Below, piece after piece: positions 47,061-59,206 of a stretch of 64,000 nucleotides of DNA. The DNA is from Tamarix chinensis. Lineage: Eukaryota > Streptophyta > Magnoliopsida > Caryophyllales > Tamaricaceae. Every line of letters begins with the position of its first letter. Within the stretch, counting starts at the first letter, position 1. Under the pieces are notes generated by a model, which searched no databases, was not told where the DNA came from, and saw only the letters and a program-made list of their open reading frames with translations. The position numbers were made by a program, and so were the translations under genes. The DNA is taken from positions 53,198,638 to 53,262,637 of the forward strand of contig CM060177.1 of NCBI GenBank assembly GCA_030549775.1, written 5' to 3'.

Positions 47061-49019
47061 TCCTACTTACTTGGTATATTTTATTTTAATAATTTTTTAT
47101 TATTAACACTATTATTATCATTATTATTATTATTATTTGATGAAGGAAATAAAGAAAAAGGAAAAAGAAGTAGGAAGAAGGTGAAATGACTAGTGATGCT
47201 CTCTTTATAGGTTTTGAGCAAACCATTCCCCGTGAGGAGGTGTAGGATTTGTACTTCAAGTCCGGAGTCTAACTAGGTAAGGATATAGTTAAGGCTTGGG
47301 TTATGTTATAAATCTTGTATGCATGAATGTGTTGGTATGTTATGTGTGAATATATGTGAATGTGAGCAAAGTATGTGTGTGGTGCAACTTGGCTTGCAAG
47401 GAGCTAAGGTATGGTGAACATGATTTGTATTATGTGAAATATGTGTGATATAACTTGAAATGCCCCAAAACCTAATTTTAAGAATTTTAGTTAAATAAGG
47501 ATTTATTAGAATAATTAATTAAATAAAGTATTTTTATTAGAATAAAAGGAAATTATTTAGGGCAAATCAAGAAGAAAATTATAAATATTTTTATTAGAAA
47601 AATTTGGGTATTTTGCTAATTAAAATGGAATTTATGAAAAATCTTTCGAAAATCCTAACTTAGCATAAAAAGGGAATTAAATATTATTTTATTTAAATAT
47701 TATTATTTTTAAATATCCCAAATATCCAAATTAATTTAATCAACCCAACCCACCTATTTTTCTTCTTCCCTTTTTCCTTTTTTTTTCTTTCCTTTCTTTT
47801 ATTTTTCTTCCTTTTTCTTTCTTCTTCTTTTCTTTTTCTTCCTCCTTACCCAGAATTGGGGCCTGGCTTCCCATGGCCCAAACCTCTCATTCTCTTCTTT
47901 TTCTCTCGGTGCATCCCAAAGCCCCGACACTGCATTTTGGTTGTTTTTTTAATTGACGTCGTCGTTCGATTTTCTTCCTTTTCTTTTCTTTCTTTTCCCC
48001 CTAGACGGTCGGTCCACGCACACGTTTCCCTCCTTCTTCTTCTTCCTTCCTCCCTTCCCCATCGATACTCCTCCTTTGCTCCCAAGATTTTTGCCGCCAA
48101 CCATGCCCCATTGACCGGCCATTTCCTCTTCTCTCTCCTCCCCTGACTTGCATATCAAATTGACCCAACCCACTCCCCTCTCTTCTCACACGATTCCCCT
48201 CTTTTCCCCTAGTCAATCGCAAACCATGTTTGAATTTCGCCGACCAACCGTCGCCGCCGGTGAGCCCTAACCGACCTACCCCGATTCTCCCTTCTCCCCT
48301 CTGATCTTAGCCCTCCTTTAGTTCTATAGATACCCCCACAACCAGCTTTGGTCAAGCCTTTTTCCCAAAACCCTAAATTTTTCCCCTTTGCGCCGTCGTC
48401 CAATTAGACACCATTTCTGTCGCCGTCGTCCAACACTGCCGCCCACCTAAGCCTCCCTACACCGCCCTCTAACTAACTACACCTCCCTTCTCCCTCGATT
48501 TTCCCTACATGAGCCACCCTGGCCTGGCAAAATAGCCTCCTCGATCAACCCTTCCTTCCACTTCCGCCGCCCTTTGTACCACCATTAACTACCGCTTCCG
48601 GTGTAAGCACCACCTCCTACACCTCCCAAACTGCACTCCAGATTCCCCTCTACCTACCCTACCATTCTTTTCCTCTTTCTCCCCCTCCTTCTCTCTTTCT
48701 CTCCTTTCTCCACTTTTAGCCACCGCCGCCACCGCCATGCGCCACCACCTTTGGCTGCGCCACCACCCTCATTCTACTCCTCTCCATCTAGGCAACCATA
48801 AACACCCCTACTCCCACCCTCATTCTTCCTCTCCTTTTCCCAGGAGTCAACTTTTCCTCTTTTCTTCTCTTTTTCTAGCCACCGCCGCCACCGCCGTGCA
48901 CCACCGTTGGTGTCGCCTATCACCACCAGCCCAAGGTGGAATCCTAAGCCCTCTAAACCCCTTTTTACTATTTATACAAGCTTTAATTATTTAATTTTAT
49001 TATTTTTCCATTAATTATA

Positions 49020-49129
49020 ATATATTATTATTACTACTACTACTACTAATGTCATTATTTTTATTGAGGGCCGAAGCCCTGTTCTATTTTAGTTCAATTA
49101 TATTATTATTATTAATATTATTATTACTA

Positions 49130-49160
<31 letters not shown>

Positions 49161-49170
49161 TATTAGTAGG

Positions 49171-49223
<53 letters not shown>

Positions 49224-49364
49224 GTGTTATTATATTTTCAAAGTAGGTTCAAAACCCTACTTTACTTTATTTTCAATTTATACAATTGTTAGTGTTATTA
49301 TCATTATTATTATTATCATTTCATAATTACTATTATTGTTTTATTATTATCATCATCATCATCA

Positions 49365-49407
<43 letters not shown>

Positions 49408-49506
49408 TACTACTACTACTACTACTATTGTTATTATTAATGTTAATAGTATTATTTTGGTGAAGGGTCAAAGCCCTTATTCCACCATTTATTTCGAACC
49501 ATATTG

Positions 49507-49557
<51 letters not shown>

Positions 49558-49580
49558 GTATCATTATTATTATTAGGGTA
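49020..49580. repeat. ATT and related trinucleotide microsatellites in family A LTR
   Basis: Long ATT runs (about 49173-49222 and 49365-49405) alternate with CAT and ACT runs and two short unique inserts beginning aagccc (49074 and 49470). The position corresponds to the microsatellite blocks in the other family A copies. Confidence 0.88.
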
Positions 49581-51204
49581 AAATCTTCAAATCTTATATC
49601 ATCATCTTTTACAATATAACTATTATTACTTTTACCTTTAGCAAAATTAGTAATTAGCTAGTGTTACTACTATTATATTATTATTTTATTCAAAACCCTA
49701 ATCTTAGAATAAATAAGGAATTAATGGTATTTTTAGTAGGAGGGAGCCTAATCTTTAGTTTTTACTCTTATAGGTGAGACCAGTCAAAGCCCTAAGGAAG
49801 TATAGGAGCATGCTCTAAGACCGGTATTGTTTTAGGTAAGGGTATAGCTAAGGCCTTATGTGTGTTATGTGTATTATATGCCTTTGATGCCTTATATAAT
49901 GTCGTGTTGTGTATCATGTGCTATTAGTTGACTATTTTATGTATGGAGAAGCTTGGAGTTAAGGTATGCTTATGTGCCCCCTTATTGTATATATTGACAT
50001 GTATATGTGGTGAAATATTGTGGAATATGATGTAATGTGTAGTGACCCTTTAAGACATGCATGTGAGGATGTTTAATTTGGTTTTGTGAGGTGGAAAGGA
50101 TGAAAAAGGAAAATAGGGGAGTACGTTGACCAAAGGGAAATAAGTTGACCAAGGGATGTGAGTTGAACTAAATATTTTAATGATCAATCAGTGGATGAAT
50201 AATAGAGGGTGAAAGTAAAATGAAGGAATGGGATAATCTAATCTAAGGTTAGGTATGGGGGAACCAAATCTATGGTTTTGTATGAAAGAATATAGGGTTT
50301 CATATGGGAGAATATATGATTGTACATGGGAGAATCTAGGATTTTGCATGGAAGAATCTAGTGTTGGCATGGGAGTCTAGGGTTTGTATGAGAAAGTTCA
50401 AAGGTTTGCATGGGAAGGTTTGCATCTGCATGGGAGTAAAGTTTACGTATAAAAGTTGACTTGGGATGTAAGGAAGGTAATGGAAGAGTTGTTTGGATGT
50501 TTGGAGGCTTTAAGTGAAAATTTGTACGTGGGACAGTATAAGGGTACATAGGAGACTAAGGTAAGGTTTGGGAAAAAACCCCCTAACTTGAGCAGGTGGT
50601 AAAAAAGGGGAAATAAATGAGGGTGAGTGGAGTACAAGAGGATGATGGAAATGATCAAGTAAGGATGAGCATGATTGGCATGGAAAAATAATAAGTGGAA
50701 TGCGAGAAATGGAAGGGTGACATGTGGACACGAGGAAGCTAGGGTTTGTTGTGGCTAGTTAGGGTTTGGTGTGGTTACCTACAGTTTTGTGACCATACGT
50801 GTGCTTGAGGAGTAAGGCATAATGATGAGAGTTGAATCTAAAGGTTCTGATGTGTGGAGTGTTAAAATGATTTGGGTTGTGTGAGGTGGAGTAGGATGGG
50901 CCACATAAGCTTAAATTAGGGTTTCGGGATAAAACCCTAGAGTGAGGTGTTGAGTGGACTTGGAAGTGTAAGGTAGCAGGCCTTGACCCATATACTTAAG
51001 TGTTGGATTTCTAATGTGAGATAGGATATGGAGGAAAGGATGTTGGGGCAAGTTGGGAGGTGCATGAGTCTGATGATATGGAACGGGTCCATTGGAGGAT
51101 AGGCGTGGGGAGAGTGAGTCATTCTTGTATAGGGTGAAACTTCTGAATAAGACACTATAAGAATTTAATCATTTAAAGTGGAAGATCGTTGAGCTGGGCC
51201 CATA

Positions 51205-51600
51205 CTGGTCCACCGGTGAATAATAGGGGTTAAGGCGTTTTACCCTATGTGTGACCGATCCACCTACGAATAATAGTGGTTAGGCACATTATGCCTGTAT
51301 GTTTCCGGTCCACCAGCTATAATAGTGGGGGATTCCGTGCTCAACAAACCGAACATAATTGTGCTAAGACATGAGAAAGACACTAAGTACTTACAGTGAA
51401 ACACTATGAGAGTCGGGGCTAGACCGGTCCACCAGCAATAATAGTGGTTAGGAGCTTTATGCTCTGTATGTTTCCGGTCCACCGGCAATAATAGTGGTCA
51501 GGAGCTTTATGCACTATATGTTTCTGGTCCACCGACAATAATAGTGGTCAGGAGCTTTATGCTCCGTATGTTTTTGGTCCATCGGCTATAATAGTGGATT
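51205..51600. repeat. CCAC...GTGG module array in solo LTR 47456-52347
   Basis: Seven modules occur at about 51207, 51262, 51306, 51424, 51474, 51524 and 51574, of the form GGTCCACCGGC-N-ATAATAGTGG. The last four are spaced exactly 50 bp apart with the repeated spacer caggagctttatgctc. The first is less regular (ATAGGGG). Confidence 0.82.
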
Positions 51601-53404
51601 TTCCATACTTGTATGGATTTGATAGAGTATGGTGTGAAATGAGTATCCATAAGAGATTAATTAAGTAATTAATCTAGACTATAAATGGACCTTTGAATAT
51701 TTACCTAAATGATCGTATGCTACTATGTTATCATGTTAGACTATATGCTGTTTTTATTATTCTGCTTGGTTTTATATGCTTCTTTGTGTTAGCCTTAGTG
51801 CACGGTTACCTTGGTCAGTACGTAGCATACTAATCACCCTTTTTATGGGTGATACTCATTCCCACAAGCAGAAGGCCCTTCTAACTTTGTGCAGGTGGGT
51901 GATGCATATTTTGATGCCTTCGATGTTCATGACTCATAGCGGGGCTAAGTGTTGATCATGGACTTGGTTCGATGATCGGAGTGACATGGTCGGGTTCTCT
52001 CTTTATGTCATTTCTTTTCTGTATTAGATTTTCCCAAATTAGACATTATCGTTTGTAGACATTATTCCCTTCGAGGAATTTTGATTTCGTACTTTGAGAT
52101 ATGTAACTTTTTACGCATACTCTGATTTCTATGCTATGACTCTTCTAGTTTTTCTTTTTATGAACTATTGGTTTGAGTATTAAATTACGTTTGATGATAA
52201 TTCCTTTAGCCTTAGCACTTGGTACTGGAATGGTAGGAGAGAAACGGTCTGGTACTAAGTGTGGCGGTAACATTCCCGAAATTCACAGGTTCTAATTTAA
52301 TTTATTTGATTCCATTTTTTTTTAAATAGTGAATTTTGGGTGTTACATAACTTATTATGGATGGCATGTTCTTATGTATGGTTGAGATGTTATGACCTGT
52401 ATGCTTATATGCCTTAGGTGGGTCTTGAGTGGTTATGGGGGATTAAAGAAAATAAAGAGGGTGGAGTGAGTGAGGAGAATTGGGGAGAATGCTCTAAGTG
52501 TATTATGGAACATGGTAGAGAAAATAAAAGGAGAAAATAATAAAATGAAGGGTTAAGGTAAAATCTTGGATGGGGAGTATGAGCCTTGCATTAGGTGTAT
52601 GAGTTTTGCATGGGGAAAAGTTTTACGTGGGGAAATCTGGTTTGAGGGTTGACCATAGGGAGGAAAGTGTGGTTGGGGTGATTGGTGTACTTGGAAAGGA
52701 TTTAGTACGTGAGTTGATGGAAAGGTGTAAGGGGATATAAACTAGGGTTTAGGGGAAACCTAAGGATAGGGTTATTGTGGGAAAAGGTTAAGGAGGTTGG
52801 TTGGGCATTGGTGTTGATGAGGGGTGTGTCACATGAAGGGTATGATTCAAGTTAAATGGAGGGGTGAGTTGTGTAGGAGAAGAGGGTGTGGAGAAAAAAG
52901 AGAAATAATAGGGTTTCGGGGGTGACCAACTGGAGTATCATTATCACATGTAGGAGTTGAGGAGTTGGGCTATAAGGTTTGGAGCATGTTGAGTATGGTG
53001 ATGGTGTTAGAATCAAGGGGAATGTGGGTTAAGTAAGAATAAGAGAGGCTAGGGCCACATAGGTTATATTAAGGTTTCAAAGAGAAACCCTATTAGGCAA
53101 TGGTACGTAAGTATATGTGAAGAAATGGGGAAGTAGGCCTTGACCCATATATGTAGGAGTTCTATATTCATTGTGAGTATGGTTGAAGGTGTATGGGAGT
53201 CCTGGAGTCACGGAGGATGGAGAAGTCCCTGGTTAAGGGACAAGGTATTTTAGGGAGTCCAAGTTGGTAGAGTGATAATGAGTTGAGAGACCTTATTGGA
53301 GTGTGTATGCCTAGATGGGGGTTACTTGTTGAATAAGGCATAATTAAAATATTAATCACTTAAAGTGGAAGATCATTAAGCCGAGCCCAGACTTACAATG
53401 TTTA

Positions 53405-53705
53405 TTGTTGTTCCACCAGCTATAATAGTGGCTAGGCACGTTTTCCCTAGAGTAGTATTATTGTTCCACCGGCTATAATAGTGGGAGTTCCAGACTAGAT
53501 AAGTTAAACTATTGGATGATGATAAATTATGAGCACATGGGTCGGAACCAGACTTAAGATGTTACCGTTCCACCGATTATAATAGTGGCTAAAAGCATCT
53601 TGCCTTGGAGATGTTCATGTATACCGTTTCACTAGCTATAATAGTGGTTAAGCGTGTTCTGCCCTAGAGTAGTTGTTCCCGTTCCACTGGCCATAATAGT
53701 GGGGT
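53405..53705. repeat. CCAC...GTGG module array in family B solo LTR
   Basis: Five modules such as CCACCGGCTATAATAGTGGG occur at about 53413, 53466, 53569, 53628 and 53684. Loops read agctataat, ggctataat, gattataat and similar, while the CCAC/GTGG arms are kept in four of five (the fourth has tcac). Confidence 0.78.
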
Positions 53706-54347
53706 ATTTGTACTGATGTGGATATAATTTGTGAGATATGTAAAGATGGTACTAATGGTTTAAACTCTAATAGTGGTTATTGATCTAATAAACCTACTAC
53801 TTACATTATCTGCATTTTATGTGATGTACCCTATCTTAGCTATATGGTTACCTTACTCAATATGTAGTGTACTGATCACCCTTTTCATGGGTGTTGCTCA
53901 TTCCTACGAGCAGCGAACTCTCCTAAGTTTGTGCAGGTAGGTGATGAGGCCCTTAAGGATTTTGATGCCTGTGATGAGGTCATCAGGGTAGAGTGATGTT
54001 TTGATTTTCTGAGAATGGGGCTAGAGAGGATGTTCTCCGGACTATTTAACTTTGTATGTTCTTAGTGTTTTAGTCCCTCATAGTGGGAAGTTATCTTGTA
54101 TTTCATTTCACTCATGTATTAATCTTAGCTTTTGCGCACTTTGATTTTTGTATTTAATGTTAAATTGCTTATGTTTTTAATCATCTCCTATTATTATTGC
54201 TTATATCTTTTAGCCTTGTGGTGAGTATGAGGCTGTCTAAGGGTCAGTCTTATACTGATAATGGTGGTAGCACCCCCCCATTTTAGTGTATGATTTTCCT
54301 TAACAAACAAAAAATTTTAACTATAAATTTTGGGTTGTTACACTTCT

Positions 54348-57019
54348 TGTCATGTATTCGGCCCTAGTTGCTACCTCAAACTGATTCTAAGGTTTGATTT
54401 GAATAATTGAGGGAGAGGATGACCTCAACCTTATCTTCTTTGACATATCTACTCTATACACCTCTATAATCATTACTTCAATTCCCAAATTGTCTATGTT
54501 CAGTTGGAAGATTCCTTCCTATGCTGATCATCCATTACCCTTCTTGTGTTTGATATTCTCTAGATAAATTTGACCTGAATTCTCCAAAAATCTGCCATTT
54601 CAACTGTAGAAGGAAATTCAACATATCTTTGACAAAATTCTCCTATTTTTCTTAATTTAAAATGGAAAAAATTTAGGTTTTTGATTTGTTGTACAATCCC
54701 ACTCATTCTTGAACCGATTGTTGGCAATAAATAGCCATAATCAACCCTTCTACTCACTTTTCTGTTAGCCTCTGAGATATCCTACCTCTCTAGCACCAGT
54801 GTTCTTTCCACCCCATTTTGAGCTTAATTTCATTTTCTTTCCATTCTCCTAATCCATTCTCTAGCTCCTTCTTGTTTATCTTTAAGAAAGGGAAGGTTAG
54901 ATTTAGGAGGAAGTTGAGTCTCTCTCAACATAATTTTCCTAGGTTTTTCTATTAGATTTGGCAAGCCTATTTCCTTCTAATTTGAATTTTGATTTGTGAA
55001 ATTATTCATTGATTTTTGAAGCTTTAACATTATGTTTTAAAGGTTTGGAAGTTGAAAATATTACAAATTGAGTTTTCACATTAGTAGAAAAAAAAAATCT
55101 TGCATCAAGTAAGTCATTCTTACTTCTGAAATGTGGCATGATTAAGTATGTGATAAAGTGTATTATTTAAAGTGTTAAATTTGTAGGTCTGCTTGAGATT
55201 TTGGTCTTATATTGATGCATGTTAATTTATTTTTGAATATTGAGAAAAAGGTATGATTTTAGGAAAATAGGGATGATTTGATTAATTATGAAGAACATTT
55301 CATTTTATGAGCTGATAAAGTATTGGCATGATGCTATCATATGTTTTGGTTTGGATGTGGTAGGATTTTTTAGGATAATTTGCATGAAAAATGTTTGTTA
55401 TGTTCTATTTGTGGGCAAATTGATAGATTGGTTAGGTTAAATTAATCTACTATCCTTAGAACAATTGACTGGTTGACCCAAATATATTGACCTATAGGTT
55501 TGTGGTGAATTTAATTGCTTTATGCTTAAACCCATTAATTGATTTGGAAAAACTGATCGACTCGTCTTAGAACAATCGACTGGTTTGGCCAAAGCTATCA
55601 ATCGGTTTGAAGCAAAACTAACTTTGGTTGAGTGAAGCCGATTAACTAGTTAGGTTAAATAGATTAACTGGTTTGTGAAATCGATCCACTAGTGAGGCCA
55701 AACTAATTGATTGGTTTGACCAGATTGTGTGATTTTGATCTTTTGGCTTGGATATGCTTTGAGACTATGCCTAATGTTGATATATGATTATTTAATGTGT
55801 GAAATACATATGTTGACATGGATTCACAACCTAACTAATGGATTAAATAGATCATAATCCTTGGCATACTCAATAGGTGTTTGTGAAGGCTTTAGTGGGA
55901 AAACCTAAATAAGTATTTTATAATTTTAAAGGGTAATGTAATCTGGATTATCAACCTAAGATGGATTAATTTGATGGATTGATTAAATATTGATTAAGCA
56001 TTAATGGAATTCCTACCACATGGTTAGGGGAGTGAGAATGGTTAGGATGGAAATATATAGATTCCTTAATTTCATGTTGTAAGGGCCTTGTGTGACTACA
56101 TAACCTGGAAAATAACATATTAAACACTTAAAGCGAAAGATGATCGAGCTGTGTATGGGTCTAAGTTACCTAATCTTTGATTAGCTACCAGTGGTTAGTT
56201 TTCCTTCTAACGTTTATTGGTTCCTTCAAGCTTTACCAATGGATAGGATCCTAGTAGATCTTGGTGCTTTACCTACTCTTAGACACTAATAATGTAATAG
56301 GAGTATCGATACTAAAGGGTTTGGTCACCTATGTAGTTTTTGGCTTGAGCCTGGAATTATGTCTGTTAGTGGCTACTTAGCTTTTTCTTGGACTTATATC
56401 CATTTGTGGTTACTTGACTTAGACTAGACTTTATATCCTTTGGTTTGGTTAGGATCCCATCGTACGTGATACCGTGGGATGGTGTATAGTCCATCGCTCG
56501 ATAAGAATTTAGATTAACAATGTGGCTAAAGAGAAAAAATAAAATGAAAGAGGAAAATAATGGTTAAAGAGATAATGGTGTATAAATAAATTACTTAATG
56601 GATTATGTAAGTTGGAAAAATGGATGTATGGTGAAACTATGTACATGGATGATAGAAGCCCTAATAATAGCTAGAAAATCTACTTGACATGTTACATATT
56701 GTCATTTGTGATATCATGCGATGTTGATAAGCATACTGAGTCATGTATGGCATGAGTTTTTAGTGCATGATATGACCATGATAAAACATTTATATTTGTT
56801 TATATGGATTAGGCATGAAATATGTTAGTATGATCTCCATATTATATGAAACCTATGTGCTTTAGGCTCCCACTGAGGAGGTAACTGGCTCGCTTAATAT
56901 GATGTGTACTAATGTTTCCTTTTACTCAATCACCTACTCATTCCCATTAGTAGATGGTCATGTGCAAGTTTACATGAATAGTCAGTAGTAGGCCTACTTT
57001 GTGTTCGACATGGGTTTTG
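54348..57019 (+). other. Degraded LTR-like sequence, no gene
   Basis: This appears to be part of a further, older plus-strand LTR interrupted by the solo LTRs on both sides. Evidence is repeat cluster 3 (55412-55731) and, near the end, a weak match to the conserved terminal block: tcacctactcattcccatta and gtagatggtcatgtgcaag (about 56930-56967). No coding domain was recognised. Confidence 0.45.
55412..55731. repeat. GATCGACTGGTT quasi-palindromic repeat cluster 3
   Basis: Roughly a dozen degenerate units occur in both orientations, for example gatagattggttagg, caattgactggttgac, aactgatcgactcgtc, caatcgactggtttggcc and gattaactggtttg. Many adjacent pairs form short inverted repeats around ggccaaa. 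Confidence 0.7.
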
Positions 57020-58364
57020 TGTAACACCCCCAATTTTAGGACCAAAAATTTAGTTTTTAAGACAATGCGGAAGTGATTGAAAAAAAATTAGGGAATGTTA
57101 CCACCACATCAACCATAAGAGAAGTGTGATCATTACCTAACACATTCCTAATGCAAGATAAAATGGAATAAGGAACAAAAGAATGCATGGCCATAATAAT
57201 AATGTGATAATACAAATAAATAAAGACTAGAGCCATATCATAGATAGAATGAACTTGATAGTTTACAAAATCAAATACAAGAATCCAAGCCAAGGGTTTA
57301 AATAACCAGAAATACAAAAATATCCCAATGTAGTGGACAAAATACTAATAACTGGTTAGCCTAACTCATAAGCACAATCATAAACCTCGGACCCAATGAA
57401 ATGGCCCACTAATGATCCATGTCATCACCCTCAACATACTCTAACTAAGAGTCGTAACCCTCAAATCGTCTTCTTCTCCTCGGACTAGAAGTCAGATCCA
57501 AGTCGGATCCTCATAGTGACCACACAAGTGCAGTATCACTACGATGAAGTATTGGTAAAACATACTGCCTAAAACATGGAAGGCTCATACAGAATATTGA
57601 AGTCACATAATAGCATGTTGATATTATCATGATACAAATTAAGTACAATATAGTATGCTTACATGGAAGCCATGGAATTATAGAAATACAGTAATACATA
57701 CGATGCATAAAATGTAAACAATATTAGAATTCCTCTTTTAGTCACTATACAATTTCCGATTAGTACAATAGTTTGTTCAACCACACCTAGTTCTCCACCA
57801 TGAACAAAAGTCATGGTAGGATAAGATAATCACAATGGGATACCCCACCACTAACATAAGGTCATGATACATCAAAAGGGTTTTCTTCAAAGATATGACA
57901 CCCACTACAAATCAAGTGCACCTACCACATAAATCAGGATACCACACCTACCACACGTGGTCAAAGTACACTAAGGGAGCTTGTACTATGATACCTCACC
58001 TACCACACTTTGAATGTTTTTGCCACGAGGGCTAAAAATTTGGGATAGCACACCCCGCCTAAGAAATAGATAATATAAAGTGCCAGGGGGCTTATACTGG
58101 GATACCTCACCCACCTGTACTAGATATCAATGTCATGCCGGCTTGCCACAATATTATCCTATATATCAAAGATATACATATACCCTTACTGACCACAACC
58201 TAGTTGAGAAGGAAATATGTACTGAGTGAAAGATATAAAACAAAGGTGACCCACCTACTAACTCCTGGTAGCTACCTTGAGAGCCTAAGAAAAAGGCTCG
58301 AATGAAATCTTAAACCATTAATTTATGTGTACATGATATCAAAAAATCATAATAAGTCCACACA

Positions 58365-58604
58365 TAACCAAATTGGTTGTTTCCGACTGATAACATCAAA
58401 CATAATTTAAATCCCATGTTTAAGGGTTTTTCCAAGTGATAACACCAAATATATCTCAAGGAATTAAAGCCACCAATTGGGTGTTTATAAATAACACCAA
58501 ACTATCAGAAGGCATTAAGCTACAAAATTAGGTATTTAGAGATAACAACAAACTCACATACCAATTGGGTAATTAAGGATAACACCAAACTCAACCAAAA
58601 GTAA
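58365..58604. repeat. Degenerate tandem array, unit about 60 bp
   Basis: About four to five units share aaattggttgttt/aattgggtgttta followed by gataacaccaaac. Units vary in length. It lies inside the solo LTR and ends at the hAT-like insertion. Confidence 0.6.
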
Positions 58605-58612
58605 GTTTCAAA

Positions 58613-59062
58613 TAGGGATGACAACGGGGCGGGTCGGGGACGGGGACCCCATCCCCATCCCCGAACCCGATAAGGAAAATAATCTCCGAACCTAACCCGA
58701 TCCCCGATATTTTTTTATCGGGGATTCCCGACCCGATCCCCACGGGGATCAAATCCCCATACGCGACCCGATCCCCAATCTATTTTCCATCCCCAATTTA
58801 ATCCCCGTTCTTAAAACCCGACCCGATCCCCGATCCCCGTTCCCATCCCCGATCCTCAAACTATTTTTTTATATTATATTTTTAATTTATATTCTATAAA
58901 AAAATTATATTATATATATATAAATTTTGGGATAGGTTCGGGGATGGGGACCCCAAACCTGTCCCCGAAAAATTCTCGTTAAGAATCCTCAAACCCTAAC
59001 CCGATCCTCGAATTCTCTCCCCAAACCCGAACCCGAACCCGTGGGAAAAATTGCCATCCCTA
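58613..59062. mobile_element. Non-autonomous hAT-like element, copy 2, 450 bp
   Basis: The flanks are GTTTCAAA at 58605-58612 and GTTTCAAA at 59063-59070, a perfect 8-bp duplication. Terminal inverted repeats are TAGGGATGACAA and TTGCCATCCCTA (11 of 12 paired). The interior has CGGGTCGGGG/CCCGATCCCC motifs around an AT core and no coding capacity. It is a less decayed member of the family at 2014-2533. Its TAGGGATGGCAA end also resembles the TAGAGTTGGCAA end of the larger element at 41885. Confidence 0.9.
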
Positions 59063-59206
59063 GTTTCAAATACCATCATATTAGTTCATATTAACTTTGG
59101 TTAATCTTGGTTGAAATCATAACTAAATGTTACAAATACATGGAATAATCAACCTAAAAGGCTCAAGAGAAACACAAAAAATCATAACAAAATAAGCAGC
59201 TTCTAG

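Larger units (their letters stand above)
47456..52347 (+). mobile_element. Solo LTR, family A, 4.89 kb, nested
   Basis: It starts TGAAATGCCCCAAAACC and ends GAATTTTGGGTGTTACA. The flanks are TAACT at 47451-47455 and TAACT at 52348-52352, a perfect duplication. It is the plus-strand counterpart of the minus-strand LTR 13185-18039. Layout: AT-rich start (47456-47750), pyrimidine-rich tract (47750-48960), ATT microsatellites (49020-49580), a GGAAGTATAGGAGCATGCTC block (about 49793), GCATGGG/TAGGGTTT repeats (50270-50440), CCAC/GTGG modules (51207-51600), conserved terminal block (51780-51905) and GGTACTAAGTGTGGCGG (52252-52268). Nothing codes for protein. Confidence 0.9.
45651..54342 (+). mobile_element. 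Solo LTR, family B, split by a nested LTR
   Basis: It starts TGTAATACTCCTAAAC and ends TTTTGGGTTGTTACA. The flanks are CTTCT at 45646-45650 and CTTCT at 54343-54347, a perfect 5-bp duplication across nearly 8.7 kb. Removing the nested LTR 47456-52347 and one TAACT leaves about 3.8 kb. Module order on the plus strand: TAG and TTA microsatellites (45737-45962), pyrimidine-rich tract (46010-47060), CCAC/GTGG modules (53412-53705), the conserved terminal block with gtttgtgcaggtaggtgatg (about 53928-53946), then the end. No coding domain is present. Confidence 0.88.

Noticed and set aside
46158..48403. Many 60-150 codon frames on both strands (Pro/Ser/Leu-rich one way, Arg/Gly/Glu/Lys-rich the other).
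   Set aside because: They follow from the pyrimidine-rich composition inside LTRs, overlap each other on opposite strands and contain no domain. The same applies to 8374-9360, 16965-17880 and 61638-62739.
51205..51600. Regularly spaced hairpin repeats that superficially resemble a CRISPR array.
   Set aside because: The spacers are repeats of each other, the setting is a plant LTR, and there are no cas genes; the modules recur in other LTR copies.
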